Positions 53,141-64,000 of a stretch of 64,000 bases of DNA are shown here, one piece after another (within the stretch, counting starts at the first letter, position 1; every line of letters starts with the position of its first letter). The translations under genes were made by a program, and so were the position numbers. This DNA is from Fonsecaea monophora (Eukaryota > Ascomycota > Eurotiomycetes > Chaetothyriales > Herpotrichiellaceae). Below the pieces are notes generated by a model. The model did no database searches and had not been told where the DNA came from. It worked only from the letters and a program-made list of their open reading frames with translations. The stretch is from the NCBI RefSeq assembly GCF_001642475.1, contig NW_019174032.1, positions 50,758 through 114,757 of the forward strand. The letters run 5' to 3'.

Positions 53141-54971
53141 ATGGCACAGTCTATCCCCCAAACCCTCAAGCTTGACTTGTCTCAATATCCCAAATTGTCA
53201 CCCGCTCAATTAGGCCACCTCCGCCATTTCTACAACCTTGCGTTCCAGCCAGATGGAGAATGGGCCAAAATGGGCTCTCAAGAACCCCTTCAAGAGTTCT
53301 TGGATGCCTACCGCTACCAACTAGCCACAATGGCCTACGCGGTCGGTGTTGCTCACTATCACCGTCTGCCGGCTCTTCGCTCGATATTCAGACCACTTCT
53401 CCGCCAGCTGATCCATAAAATGCTGCGCAAGGAGGTCTGGGCCTACTGGTTCAATACTAGTCTAGGTGGTGTACGCACCGACCCGAGTCTGCAGAAGCTC
53501 AGGGAACCGTGGGCCGATCCTGTCGTGAGAGAAAACATAATGTATAGCGGTCACCTTCTGTTGATGACCAGTCTCTACGCCATGCTCTTCGACAACGACG
53601 AATTCGAGAAACCCGAATCCCTTGTTTTCAAATGGGACCCTATGTTTTATGGTCTCGGCGACGAGACTTTCTCCTACGATAATCGCAGCCTCCAGGCAGC
53701 CATCGTCCGGGAGATGGAGAGGAATGGATGGGTTGGCGTCTGTTGTGAGCCAAACGTGGTTTTTGTCGTCTGCAACCAATTTCCAGTACAGCCATTACCC
53801 TCCATTATGTTACCTTCACTGACTGTGGCACAGATCATAGCAATGAAATATAACGATTCCCGCGACGGTACCACCCAAGCCGAGGAGCTTCTGACGAAAT
53901 ACAAGGCCGCCTGGGACAAAAAGGGCATGGTCTCTTCCAATGGTCTCTTTGTTGATTTTTGGATGGTCAAACAGGACATGATCGCCCCTCCTAGAGATGT
54001 AGGATGGACTGCATGGTAGGCATATTACTGACTTGAGTCATGGGGACTCAGGCTCACAAATGTTTAGGGCGGGCGCTTTTATGAATTCCTGGAATCACGA
54101 ACTCGTAGAGAGCCTCTACCCCAAACAGTTCCCTGGCTTTATCACGAATATTTCCAGCCGTGTCCGCCTGCAACCGCCCATCGTGGCCAACCACTACCGC
54201 CAACTATCGGCAGCAGCCTCGTCCACCAGATCGGAACAAGAAGCACTCCAGGAAGCCATCCGTCTCGCTAAAACCGACCTCGCAAAGAACCCCAAGCCGC
54301 CTTTTCCCTACACCAAACCCTGCTTCGGATATGTTGTTCAATGGCTCTCCGAACTTGGCCAAACAGAGCTTCTCAACGGCCTTCTTTCATATGCAGACGA
54401 GTCTCTAAATCCCACGTGGGAGAACGGGGGCCTGTTCTACCCCCGCAATGACACGCCGTTCGTCTTCACTGAGGAGGACCAAGATGGCGAGGGCGTCCAA
54501 TGGACACACATATCTCCATTCTGCGGCAACGCTGCGATCGGGTACGCACGACTCAATGTCAAAGATGGACAGCGCATCATGTACGAAAAGCCCTGGACAA
54601 GGGACTCCTTGGCCCAGACGCCGTGGATCGACAACCTCGACTTCGCGGGTAAGGAACACGGGGTTGGCGTCCTCCGCGGTGTGTGGGACAAAGATGCCCG
54701 TGCGCTGATCCTCACCGTGAAAGGGTGGGATTTTGAGGGGCGAGCATGTCCTGAGGCAGTCAACATTGAGCCCGTCGCTCGGAGTTTAGCACCAGGGCAT
54801 TGGGCCGTCTATGTCGATGGGAAGTTGCGGACAAGTAGAGAATTGCATGGCCAGATTGGAGATGAGCTCAGAGTGCCGCTCGAGGTCAAGAAAGGCCAGG
54901 AGGTCGACGTGGTTTTCCAGCAGCTCGACGCGGGGACCATGAACAATGGTCATGTCAATGGACATGCCTGA
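53141..54971 (+). CDS. Linalool dehydratase/isomerase-like protein
   Basis: Three exons: 53141-53785, 53834-54015 and 54068-54971, give 576 residues. The core fits the alpha,alpha-barrel fold of the linalool dehydratase/isomerase family: RENIMYSGHLLLMTSLYAML, FYGLGDETFSYDN, GVCCEPNVVFVVCNQFP, YNDSRDGT and later PFCGNAAIGYARLN. In the bacterial enzyme the paired cysteines after Glu-Pro act on a tertiary or allylic alcohol; here GVCCEPN and VCNQFP keep cysteines in that zone. Fungal members are found in secondary-metabolite clusters and are thought to dehydrate or isomerise oxygenated intermediates. No signal peptide is obvious, unlike the periplasmic bacterial enzyme. Intron 1 is 48 nt, in phase and free of stops, so unspliced reading gives 16 extra residues; its GTACAG donor and CACTGAC branch support removal. 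Convergent with the MFS pump at 55510. Confidence 0.72.
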
Positions 54972-55509
54972 CGAGAAACTGCCGCATGCGAGTGGAGGAA
55001 TGTTGCGGTTGCTGTCGATGGAGAGATCTAGAGTGCTGCTCGTAGACAGAGAGAAGGGAGAAAGGAGCACTAATTAATTTCAACAGAATCGATTCACATT
55101 TCTTATTTCTTTGTTTACTCATTCATACATTCATTCAGTAAGTATCTCGCATACATTATCATTACAGTCCATCAGGTCTATCTATCTATTTATCATCAAG
55201 GGGAGTATCACGACATTCATTGGAAGAAAGAAAACTTGTCGAAAGAAGGATTATCCATCCCGTCCATCCATCGAATCTGTACCTCTATCAATGCGGCAAG
55301 GCGTCAAGTCATGATGAGTGAGGGAGATAGATGTTAACGCCTTCGCCATGCGCCAACTATCCGTCCATACACCTCCACTTCACTCAAATCCCGGGTCTCA
55401 TAGGGAGGAAGAAGGGAGAAGGGAGAAAGGAGAAAGAGGGGAGTTTGAGCAGTCAAGAAAGCCAGTGTTTCCCTCCTTTTTTGGTCTGTTGACTTCGATT
55501 GTGCACCGC
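54972..55509. terminator. Convergent 3' region
   Basis: Short gap between two convergent stop codons with AT-rich and TATC/ATTCATACATT-like stretches near 55110-55200. It must hold both polyadenylation regions; no precise signal can be called. Confidence 0.4.
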
Positions 55510-57364
55510 CTAAGCTGGGCCTTGCAGGACGGGTTGGTTGCCGTGGACCGGGACCGCGACCTGCTCCTCCTCGTCTCGACCTCTGCCGTTCGGAGGAGGG
55601 GCCTTCTTGACCGAGACGATCAGGCCCTGCTCGGTCTCGAGGCCGACGTTGAGGTCGTACGCCTTGATGAACAGGCTCAACACGAGAGAAAAGCCCGCCA
55701 GTGCGGTGAGCACGATGTAGACTGTCCGTAGCGAGTCGGTGTAGGCGGTGCGCAGGGCCAGCTTGCCCGCGCCGCTGGGGGTGGCCTTGATGATCTCGAC
55801 GAGGGCGGCGGCGTCCTTGGCCAGGTCCGAGGCGCGGGCGGCGTAGGCCGGGTACTTTTGCAGGTTGGACACCATCTGGTTCTGGAAGATGACGCCGCCG
55901 ATGGCCACGCCCACGGTCTGGCCGAACGAGCGGAAGAAGACGAAGATGGCCACCGCGAACGCCATGTCCTTGTTCGAGCTGGCGGCCTGCACCTGGAACT
56001 GCTGGCCCGGGAACAGGATGCCCAGCCCGATGCCCGAGATCAGGTCGATGAAGATCCACTGCGGGATGGTCGTGTCCACCTTCAGAAGCGTCAGAAGACC
56101 GAGACCCAGTGTCGCAGTAGTCCAGCCCGCCCAGATGGACCAGCGGTATGCCGCGAATTTTGTGATCAACAGGCCCGTCACTACGGCCATTGGCGCCACA
56201 GTGAAACTCGCGGGAAAGAGGGCCACACCGGCCACCACAGGTGTGTAACCCTTGACAGCTTCAAAGTACAGTGGCTGGTAGTACAAGATACACCAGAGAA
56301 CCATGCCGTGGAGGGTTGTCGTCACGTATGCGATGTTGGCGGTGCGGTTGCTGAAGACCGACAGCCTCAGCAAGGGTTCTGGCGCGAGGTATGCCTCGTA
56401 AAAGCCGAAGCCAATCAGGCCCACGGCGCCGACGAGCAATGGAACTAACGTCCTCCACGACGACCAGCTGTACATGACGCCGCCCCATGTCAGTGGGATG
56501 AGGAAACTCGTCATGCTGCCCACGAAGACGACGGTGCCAATCCAATCCACCCGGCGCAACTTTGCGGCAATGCTCTGTGGAATGACGTTGAGGCGGAGGA
56601 ACAAAGGAATCATGACAGCTCCGATGCCGATAAAGGGGAGATTGAGCCAAAAAATCCAGCGCCATTGAACTTGGGCAAAGGCGCCGCCGATGATGGGACC
56701 CGACACAGACCCAATGGACCACATCCCAGCTATGATTCCAGCCCATTGACCTCTGTAACGGAGGGGAACCAGATCTGTGATGACGATTTCGGTCATGGCC
56801 ATGACGCCTGTTTATTTTCGAGTCAGAATCAAAGTGTCTGCAGACATGACTGATGAGGAGGAGAGGTGACCTACCGCCGCCACCAAGCCCTTGAACTGCC
56901 CTTCCTGCAAGTAATAGTCCGAAACCATTTGATAAGGCCGCCATCATCACACCCACAAAGAACAATGCAATAGAGACCATGATGACAGGCATTCTTCCAA
57001 AAATATGGCTGAAGGAGGCGAAATTGGGTTGAAATACGGTCGAGGCGAGGAGGAACGAAGTGCCGGCCCAGAATGCTTCAATAGCGGTTCCATGTAGTTT
57101 TCTGGCGATGATGGGGAGGGCAACACTGATTGAAGTGCCATCAAGCGCCACCATGAGAGTGAGCACTGACAGAGCAACAAAGGCCATAACGAAGCGGGTG
57201 GAGATTGTGAATTCGGGGGGTGTGGAGGGGGCGCCATTGTTGTTGTCGATGTCCACCTTCTCGGAAACGCTGGAAGCAGAAGATGGAGTTGTTTGAGATT
57301 CTTGGGTCTCTTGAAAGAGTGGCCCTTCTTTCGCTTCTTCAGTGGGCGCAGTCGGTACGTCCAT
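55510..57364 (-). CDS. MFS multidrug efflux transporter
   Basis: Two exons, 57364-56875 and 56807-55510, across a 67 bp intron, give 595 residues. I chose the ATG at 57364; sequence upstream is open only from a TTG. TM1 and the following loop read LTLMVALDGTSISVALPII, the DHA2-type D-x-T-x-I-x-V-A-L-P element. Motif C is SVSGPIIGGAF, followed by WRWIFWLNLPFIGIG, and GRAVQGLGGG lies at the splice. Fourteen hydrophobic segments can be counted roughly. The 60-residue N-terminus is acidic and disordered; the C-terminus is basic then acidic. Proteins of this type expel drugs or self-made metabolites at the plasma membrane. Neighbours are a LinD-like enzyme and, further on, a CoA ligase, so export of their product is a reasonable guess. 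Confidence 0.87.
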
Positions 57365-58884
57365 GGTGGAGGGGGATAATTGGGAGTGTTGAGGATTGGG
57401 CAGAATGAGGAAGTGATGCTCAGAACTGAACAGCAGGGATTCTATAAAGGTTCTGGCGAGTGTTTGTGCCAATGTAATGTGTGGGACCAAAGATGTTCTC
57501 GGTACCTGGTTCTATTGGGACAATAGCAGACAAAGGAGAGGCAAGGACAGGAGCTTCTTTAGCTTGGGCGGATTTGGACAGCGAATACAATCCCAAGTCG
57601 CCACGTCCATGATATATACTTGTACCACTTGATATTCACCCAGAGCATATTCCATCCGAGCGGCATCCGTCAAGCTTTCTCTTCGGGACAGTTAACAGCG
57701 CATCTCGCCGGAACAGGCCACCATAACGCTGGGCATCCAAGACGAGGCTGAAATAACCGGAGCTGCAGGAAGCGCATTGGTTGATTCGGGGCAATAGTGT
57801 CGAGAATGCCGACTTTGGCCAGCGGAAGAATTTCACGCCGCCCACAGATAGGTACGTAGGCCCCTTTGTCTGAGGCAGCTTCCATTTCTCCAGGCAAATC
57901 AGGACAAAGACGATGGGGAATTTCGAACTGTAACTGATCCGGCACAGTTAGTTTTCCGTGGGCCTGTTTCTCGGTTGCTGATTGGCAACTCTAAGCGAAT
58001 GCGGCGAGATACGAAGGCATGGCTCGCGTGGCGGAGGCTTCGCTCACATCTCAAACGCATACGAGGTACGATCCCTTATAACGAGGTCTTCATGATTCAT
58101 GAGTCACCTGTCTGCTCTTGTCACTCCCACTAACAATTTTCTGTTCTGCCATGAGATCTAGAATAGGAACGCTGGATACGTGTCTGCTTCGAAGCATGGG
58201 GGTTGACGACAGCTGGCAGAGTGGTCGTAAATGGCAAACATGTATTTTCCGCATATCGAGATGTTGGCGCCTAAGGAGATCTGGTGACGGTGGTGCTGCA
58301 TGGCATATAGCACGTCATAGCAGCTGAGATACCATTTACCTGATCAAGCGAGCATTCGGTACAAATTTGACGGTAGTTTCGATGAAGTGAGAGCAGGTTG
58401 GCAGGATACAAAGTGGGTTGCGGGCTGCGGGCTGCGGGCTGCGGGCTGCGGACAAATAGTCGGGCCGACCACGTGACTGATGACAAAACGAATTTGTTTC
58501 CATCGAGCCATTCTGCTCGAGTCGGAATGAAACAGTCAACGAACAATGGAGCATGTGTGTGAGTATGTTCAGGTCTGTGATTGGCATCCTCGTATCATAA
58601 TAAAGCCATGAATAGTCCCAGCTCAACTCGGACTAGTTGCATCTGCGACGCGACTTCACTCCTCAGACATCTGACTCCCTTCATACAAGCAGGTACCGCG
58701 CACTCAAAAAGACAGCACGATTGAAGCTCCAACGGGATAGGATAACCAACTACCGCGCAACATCTGTGTCGGTACAGATCTGTGAAGGGAGACAGTGGAC
58801 TGCTCCATGTTAAGCCCATTATAAACACTTCTTTCCATGCTCTTACTCCTCCCGCATTCATCCAGACGACATTTTGGACCATGA
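57365..58884. other. Intergenic, no gene supported
   Basis: Upstream region of the MFS gene. Contains the GGGCTGC heptamer array near 58418-58452. No coding frame or RNA is convincing. Confidence 0.5.
58418..58452. repeat. GGGCTGC heptanucleotide microsatellite
   Basis: About 4.5 perfect tandem copies of GGGCTGC. A G-rich array of this kind may form unusual structures; no role known. Confidence 0.8.
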
Positions 58885-59265
58885 TCACATCGCAGAGGCG
58901 GCGAAGTCTGCACCCATTGCAGCGCCGTACCCATAAGTCGACGAACCCGAGTTCTTCTTCCGCCATTTTTTCTCGGCGGTCTTCTGAGGTGTGAGGCGCG
59001 CTGCATCAGCTTCCGAGCTGGACAGTTTTTTCGTTATGGGTTTTGCATCGTGATCGGTTACATCCACAAAAGCTGGCTGGTCTTTGTGGCTGCCTTTCCG
59101 CCCTTTCACTTTTGGGCCCGACACCTCACTCATGTGAGCCTCATTGGATTCGGTGATGTGGATGGGCTGTTGTGTAGGGTCATTGATCTTGCGACTCCAC
59201 GGATTAACGGCATGTACAGCAGGTTGGGTAGGGTCGTCGAGTGTCTGGCTGTTTCCAAAGCACAT
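58885..59265 (-). CDS. Small basic orphan protein
   Basis: Single-exon frame of 126 residues opened by a true ATG. It begins MCFGNSQ. The middle is rich in Asp, His and Lys (two DPTQ repeats, KVKGRKGSHKD), then KTAEKKWRKKNSG, and the tail is Tyr/Gly/Ala-rich (STYGYGAAMGADFAASAM). No transmembrane helix or signal peptide. Composition is that of a disordered cytosolic protein. The length, ATG and low-complexity tail argue for a real gene, but I know no family and no intron confirms it. Confidence 0.45.
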   Translation of the reverse strand: MCFGNSQTLDDPTQPAVHAVNPWSRKINDPTQQPIHITESNEAHMSEVSGPKVKGRKGSHKDQPAFVDVTDHDAKPITKKLSSSEADAARLTPQKTAEKKWRKKNSGSSTYGYGAAMGADFAASAM

Positions 59266-60684
59266 GTTTGCAACAGTGGAGGAGTCCAGGTGATATTCTT
59301 CACTGCGTTGTTTTGAAGAATCGGTCCAATATGGTCGACGAAAAAGTCGAAAGGTTATCCGTGATTAGCTAGCTATCTTATGATATGAAGCCTGGAGTCG
59401 TTGATGGCCGGTTAGCACGAAATTACAGATGAGGCTGGAAGTGCCGGGTATTCATTCAATAGAGCAGATGGCGAGCAAGTGGTGTTGAGAGGCACTGAAA
59501 ATAGCTGCTCCGAATACGACGGCACAGCGCATGGTGGGAGATAAACTAGTCCGGAGAGGCAGACTTCCTGGAGGTATTGAGGGGATAAAAATAGCGAAGC
59601 CCATGTCCATTGTTGGGGAAGCGAGGGAGCGCGCAGTACCTCGTACAGAGATGCACGAGATACAAAGTATTGGATGGGGAGTAGTGAGGAGTGTTATCAT
59701 TGAATCGCTTGTAGAGGAAGATGGTGATGGATGGGGGATCAAGCATCCAACCCCACATTGCCTTTAGCCTTTTGTCCGTTGCACTTTGCCTGCGCCTGCG
59801 CCGGAGTTGCTTCTCCTTCTCCCTCCCCATCGTCCAGTGGTTCTCGTACAATCTCGATCTTCATCCATTTCTTCACCAACCATGTCGCCCACAGTTGGCA
59901 TTCTCTCGGCATCTGCTCACCTGCATAGTTCGTCCTTCCAAGATGATATAGACCTGCCTCGAATCTATCGTGTTTGGCCCCTTAACTCGACAGATTCCTG
60001 ATTGACTTGGTCCACACGAATGTACTTTGAGTCTCCTCAGCCGCTCACGAAAGCTCCAATGACCAGGAATGATGTCACAAAGGAAGTGCACAGAAACGTC
60101 TGAGGCTCCTTCGTTTTGATCGCTACCACATTGTCGCGAACAGCCTAATCTCATTCGCCGCATGGGTGCGAGGTGAATCTCGAACCACACACATATGGAC
60201 CAGGAACAGGAATTGCCGTGTCTTGTAATATTGTGGGGTATCACAGAACTCATTATTCCAATCGTCGGCTTCTCTTTGACACAAAGCGTGCTGCATATCC
60301 CTTTTTTCCCAGCCTTTTATACACACCGAGTGTCCTGTTTTTCAGCGCCAGACAAATGACGACTCGCTACCGAGGCTGCGAGGGCTTGTCTACCAATGGG
60401 GTACAGAGGCTTCCAGCCAGTGGGAGGCGTTGCTCCACCCGAGGCAAGCTGGCAGTGATGAACTGTCATGTCCAAGGTACCCCGTATTGCGGTTCGACCA
60501 ACTGCCTCGGCCAGAGCTCTCATTGGCCTCGTTAGATACGATTCCATGCTACAGTAGGTCCTTACAAAATGGCAAAACCCCCCTCACCAAACTCAAGGGT
60601 ATTGGCTTCTTGTCCCCCAAGACCAGCAGCAGCAGCAGCAGCAACAACAACAACAACAACACCATCATCATCATCACCAACACC
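59266..60684. other. Intergenic, no gene seen
   Basis: Promoter side of both the small protein and the CoA ligase. Many short frames, none convincing. Ends in a trinucleotide tract listed separately. Confidence 0.5.
60624..60684. repeat. AGC/AAC/ATC trinucleotide tract before the ATG
   Basis: Consecutive runs of CAG, CAA and CAT-type trinucleotides lie immediately 5' of the CoA-ligase start codon. If translated they would read poly-Ser/Asn/Ile; they are more likely 5' UTR. Confidence 0.75.
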
Positions 60685-62874
60685 ATGGCTGAAAATATCA
60701 TGACCGGGCCGTTCTTCCCATGGGCGGGTTCGATTGACAACATCACCATTCCAGAACTCATGACCAAGTACAACCCCGACTCCGTCCCTGCCGACAAGGT
60801 CGTTCATGTCGACACCATCGCCAACAAGAGTATTACATATGGTGGCCTCCGAAAACAAGCTGCCCGTTGCGCATGGGGGCTACGGCACAAATTGGGATTG
60901 AAGGAACAGGATAGATTGTTGGTTATTCTTCCCAACTCGGTATGTTATTTGCCAACCCAAGAAATGTCATGCATGGTCTGATCAACCGAGACATAGACCG
61001 ACTTTTTGATTTTAGCGCATGCAACCATGTGGCTCGGAGCTGTATTATCGTATGTCTGCCCAGGATCTCGGAGGAACATGAGTATCTCACAAACCTTGTC
61101 AACAGACCTCTCAACCCGGCCTCGGTTGCAAAAGACGTTGCCCATGCTCTGTCACTGATTCAGCCCACCCATGTCGCGATTGACTCAAGCAAACTCGACA
61201 CCGTCAATGCTGCCTTTGCTGAGCTGGGCTGGGGACCAAGTCAACGTCCGGTACTTTTCACCGTGCTGAAAAGGTCTGGTGATCTCAAGCTGGTGAGTGA
61301 GGCTCGCAACCTTCTATACTAGAACATGCCAGCCTGATTCTTGCCAGTTCCCTGACGACATCGAGGGTCAAACCCCCGAGGAGTCGCTTCCAATCTTCGA
61401 CCTGCGAGGGAGGAGCACCAAGAATCTGACGGCCATGATTGTGTTCTCTTCTGGGACGACTGGGAAAATCAAAGGCGTGCAATTATCCCATTACAGTATA
61501 GTAAACAATCTCCTCCAAGCTCGCTGTTCGATTCCCTGGATGATGAATCACTCGTCACGCGGTGTTTTCTTCCCACCATGTAAGTGTCTATTTATTCAAG
61601 TGCCACGGCATCAGTCCTGGGAGTCTGACCAAATCTTCACAGACTGCCATGTCTATGGTCTTACGGTTGTGGTGTTGAGTGGCATGTGGGTCGGTTCGTT
61701 CACCTGTGGAATCCCAGCCTTTGACCTGGAATTGTACTGCCGCAAGATGGAGCAATACAAGGCGACGTGGACTCACATTGTTCCGCCCGTGGCTATTCAA
61801 CTGGCGTCTTCAAACATTGCGGCAAAATATGATCTGTCGCACTTGAAGATCATCCTCATCTCGGCAGCACCGACCAAAAAAGATCTTCAGATGAAACTGA
61901 AGGCAAGGTTTGGCAGCGACACCAAGATCGTCCAAGGTCACTCCGACTACGATTCCAGCGGTTCAACAGGCTGACAACTGGCAGGCTATGGAATGTCTGA
62001 ATGTTCTCCTTCCGTGCTTGTGCAGAGCCCGCTGGACGACGATGACAATGTTGGGACGGCAGGAAAGCCCATTGCGGGAACGTATGTATCTCTCGCAATG
62101 TCTCCACCCCTATGCAGAGGAAGCGCGGTTCTAACCCGTTCCCGGTTCTTCATACAGTGAGCTCCGTCTAGTCGATCCGGTCACATTTAAGGATGTTGCG
62201 CCAGGTGAAGAGGGCGAACTATGGGTTCGAGGCCCTCAGACAATGATGTTAGTGGTTGCGTGCGTCTACTTTCCTGCCGTACTGACCGAGGGCTAGGGGA
62301 TACTACAACAACGAAGCTGCCACACAAGAGACTTTTGTGGGTGACTGGCTTCGCACAGGTGATATCTTGCGGGTGGATGAGAATGGCAATTTCTGGGTTA
62401 CGGATCGTCTCAAAGAGGTGAGTGCCAGGCTTGTACACTTGGAGAGATGTTGCTAACCTGCTTGCAGTTGATCAAATACAAGGGGTAAAAGCTCACCCGA
62501 GGATATGCATTGATAAGTGCTCAAAATGCTGACTGAGTGCTAGATTCCAAGTACCACCATCGGAACTCGAAGACTTGCTCCTAAAGCATCCCTTGGTCAA
62601 GGACGCTGCCGTGACGTCGATATACTCGGACGAACAAGCCACCGAATTGCCCATTGCATACGTGACACTTCCTCCCAACACGCCGGCTGCTCAAAAACCA
62701 GCCATGCTTGCTGAAATCCGTGCCTGGGCCGACGGGCAAGTGGCGGGCTACAAGAAGCTGCGCGGTGGAGTGTTTGAACTGGAAAATCTACCCAAGACGC
62801 CCTCGGGAAAGATCTTGAGAAGAGAGCTGCCGTGTAAAAAGGCTCAATCAGATGGACGAGCTGCCAAGCTGTGA
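60685..62874 (+). CDS. Acyl/4-coumarate-CoA ligase-like, peroxisomal
   Basis: Ten exons: 60685-60939, 60997-61049, 61106-61292, 61348-61579, 61643-61936, 61985-62081, 62158-62247, 62297-62417, 62468-62484 and 62544-62874, give 558 residues in perfect phase. The AMP-binding motif MIVFSSGTTGKIKG, the GYGMSE motif, the ATP-binding GDWLRTGDILRVDENGNFWVTDR and the catalytic-lysine motif LPKTPSGKILRREL are all present. These enzymes adenylate a carboxylic acid and transfer it to coenzyme A. The gate residues (SAAPTK, FFPPYCHVYGL) place it in the 4CL/firefly-luciferase-like group rather than among long-chain synthetases. The C-terminus is AKL, a canonical PTS1 signal, so import into peroxisomes is expected. 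Likely roles are beta-oxidation-type side-chain shortening or activation of an aromatic or terpenoid acid. Exon 9 encodes only about six residues. Confidence 0.87.
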
Positions 62875-64000
62875 TGGAGGAGCAAGAGGGGAACAGTCTT
62901 ATAGAGGTTGATAGAGGTTCACCAAGACGGTTGTTCCGGGGAGGAGAGGCATTTCTCTTGTATAGGTTCCTTGCTCCCTTTGGGCCCGTAGTGTAGAGAG
63001 CGGCTTTCAAGCATCAAAGAACCAGAGACCTGGACAGGGCATCATCAGAGAAGAAAAGGAGCACCTTGGTATACAATAAATAGTTTGCTATTACTACAAA
63101 GTCTACCGAGTATTATTCTTGTCTGACCAATGCCCGCCCACTTTCCTACTTATTCCCCCATGCCTTGTTCCACGTACATATGATATGCAAGAAATCTCGG
63201 ACTTAACAGACCCTGAAGCCACTCGATCGCAGCTTTGCATTTTTGATTGACCGCCTTTGTCCCTATCGTCCGCATTGTCCGCAATTATCCAGACACTAAT
63301 AACATCGCCGTCTTTGTCCAGAAATGTTCCACACGATCCCTTTTCGTTTTTGGGGGGGCGGTGGCTGTGGTGGACCGACCCGGTCGAAACGTCCGGATTC
63401 GTCCACCCGTCCCCGCCCCCTGCGCCGCGTCTGATTCGTCCCCGCGACCAGTCACGGCTGAACAACCGCCCGCCCATAAATTTCTTTTTGGGTTCCCCAG
63501 TTCCACACAGAGAGTTCTCTGGTGCGTCGGGTGCGTTGGTTGTATTGTTACATACAGTTAAGCTTCGGACAAAGAGGAGTCGTGTCGTCAGTTTGTGATT
63601 GGCACACCTGAGCTGTCTGCTTTACCTCCCCTTGTTTTATTATCGAGTTGGTGGCTGACTAGTATCAAAAGCGGGAGTCGGAGTTAAGGAATGGGAATGG
63701 GAAAAGGGTAACCGTGACGATGCTTTTGTCTGGTCTGATGTGATGTGAAGAGACGGCACGGACGGAGTCGCTCGATGAGGAGGAGAGTTGTGGAGAGGGT
63801 GAGTTGGGAAAAAAAAAAAGTGTATATAAAGTGTCTCTTATCAACATCGGCCGATGCCGAATATCTAATACTGTTAGCTGTCGGCTGATGCCGTACCTCG
63901 TCAAAACACCATACCGGATACATATGCTCAAGATCAGCCACAGAGCGGGACGAGAAGCGTCTAGCACCTTACACGAGAACTCAGTCTTTTTTGTGAGTAT
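62875..64000. other. Intergenic, no gene seen
   Basis: Contains an A-run near 63810-63819 and pyrimidine-rich stretches. Frames are short and compositional. Any gene beyond would start outside the window. Confidence 0.5.

Noticed and set aside
63665..63967. 100-residue minus-strand frame near the window end
   Set aside because: No motif, low-complexity tail, and it overlaps A- and T-runs.

Overview
This window is nuclear DNA of a filamentous ascomycete (Pezizomycotina). The evidence is many short 48-110 bp introns with fungal GT...CTRAC...AG signals, Zn2Cys6 regulators, a HET-domain protein, several MFS efflux pumps, a Rim15-type kinase with PAS and receiver domains, a hybrid histidine kinase and ERG26. 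Eurotiomycetes (possibly Chaetothyriales) is my guess; I could not test it. Splice sites were placed by hand, and every spliced model closes to a whole number of codons.

Layout. 0.6-16.4 kb is an accessory block: a HET-domain protein, a Zn2Cys6 regulator divergent from an MFS pump, a cytochrome P450 divergent from a TRI12-type MFS pump, and a glutathione-transferase-like protein. It resembles a detoxification or secondary-metabolism neighbourhood, but no polyketide, peptide or terpene synthase is in view. 14.0-23.0 kb is a decayed zone: a LINE RNase H relic, a broken Zn2Cys6 gene, a shortened tRNA-Asn-like sequence, a zinc-finger gene with two in-frame stops, and a RING-H2 ligase with a one-base frameshift inside the RING.

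24.8-27.1 kb holds a nine-exon PTR2-type peptide transporter. 28.5-31 kb holds a cysteine-rich secreted protein, two tandem-repeat arrays and a very small membrane-protein gene with an in-frame stop. 31.5-51.8 kb is conserved housekeeping and signalling: RIM15 (single exon), about 4.9 kb without genes, ERG26-like sterol dehydrogenase, an E2 enzyme with two UBC folds, and a PAS-rich hybrid histidine kinase.

53.1-62.9 kb is a second accessory block: a linalool dehydratase/isomerase-like protein convergent with an MFS pump, a small basic orphan protein, and a ten-exon acyl-CoA ligase with a C-terminal peroxisomal signal. A lyase, a pump and a peroxisomal CoA ligase together suggest handling of an alcohol or acid metabolite; this is inference. 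Intergenic DNA is rich in microsatellites and pyrimidine runs.
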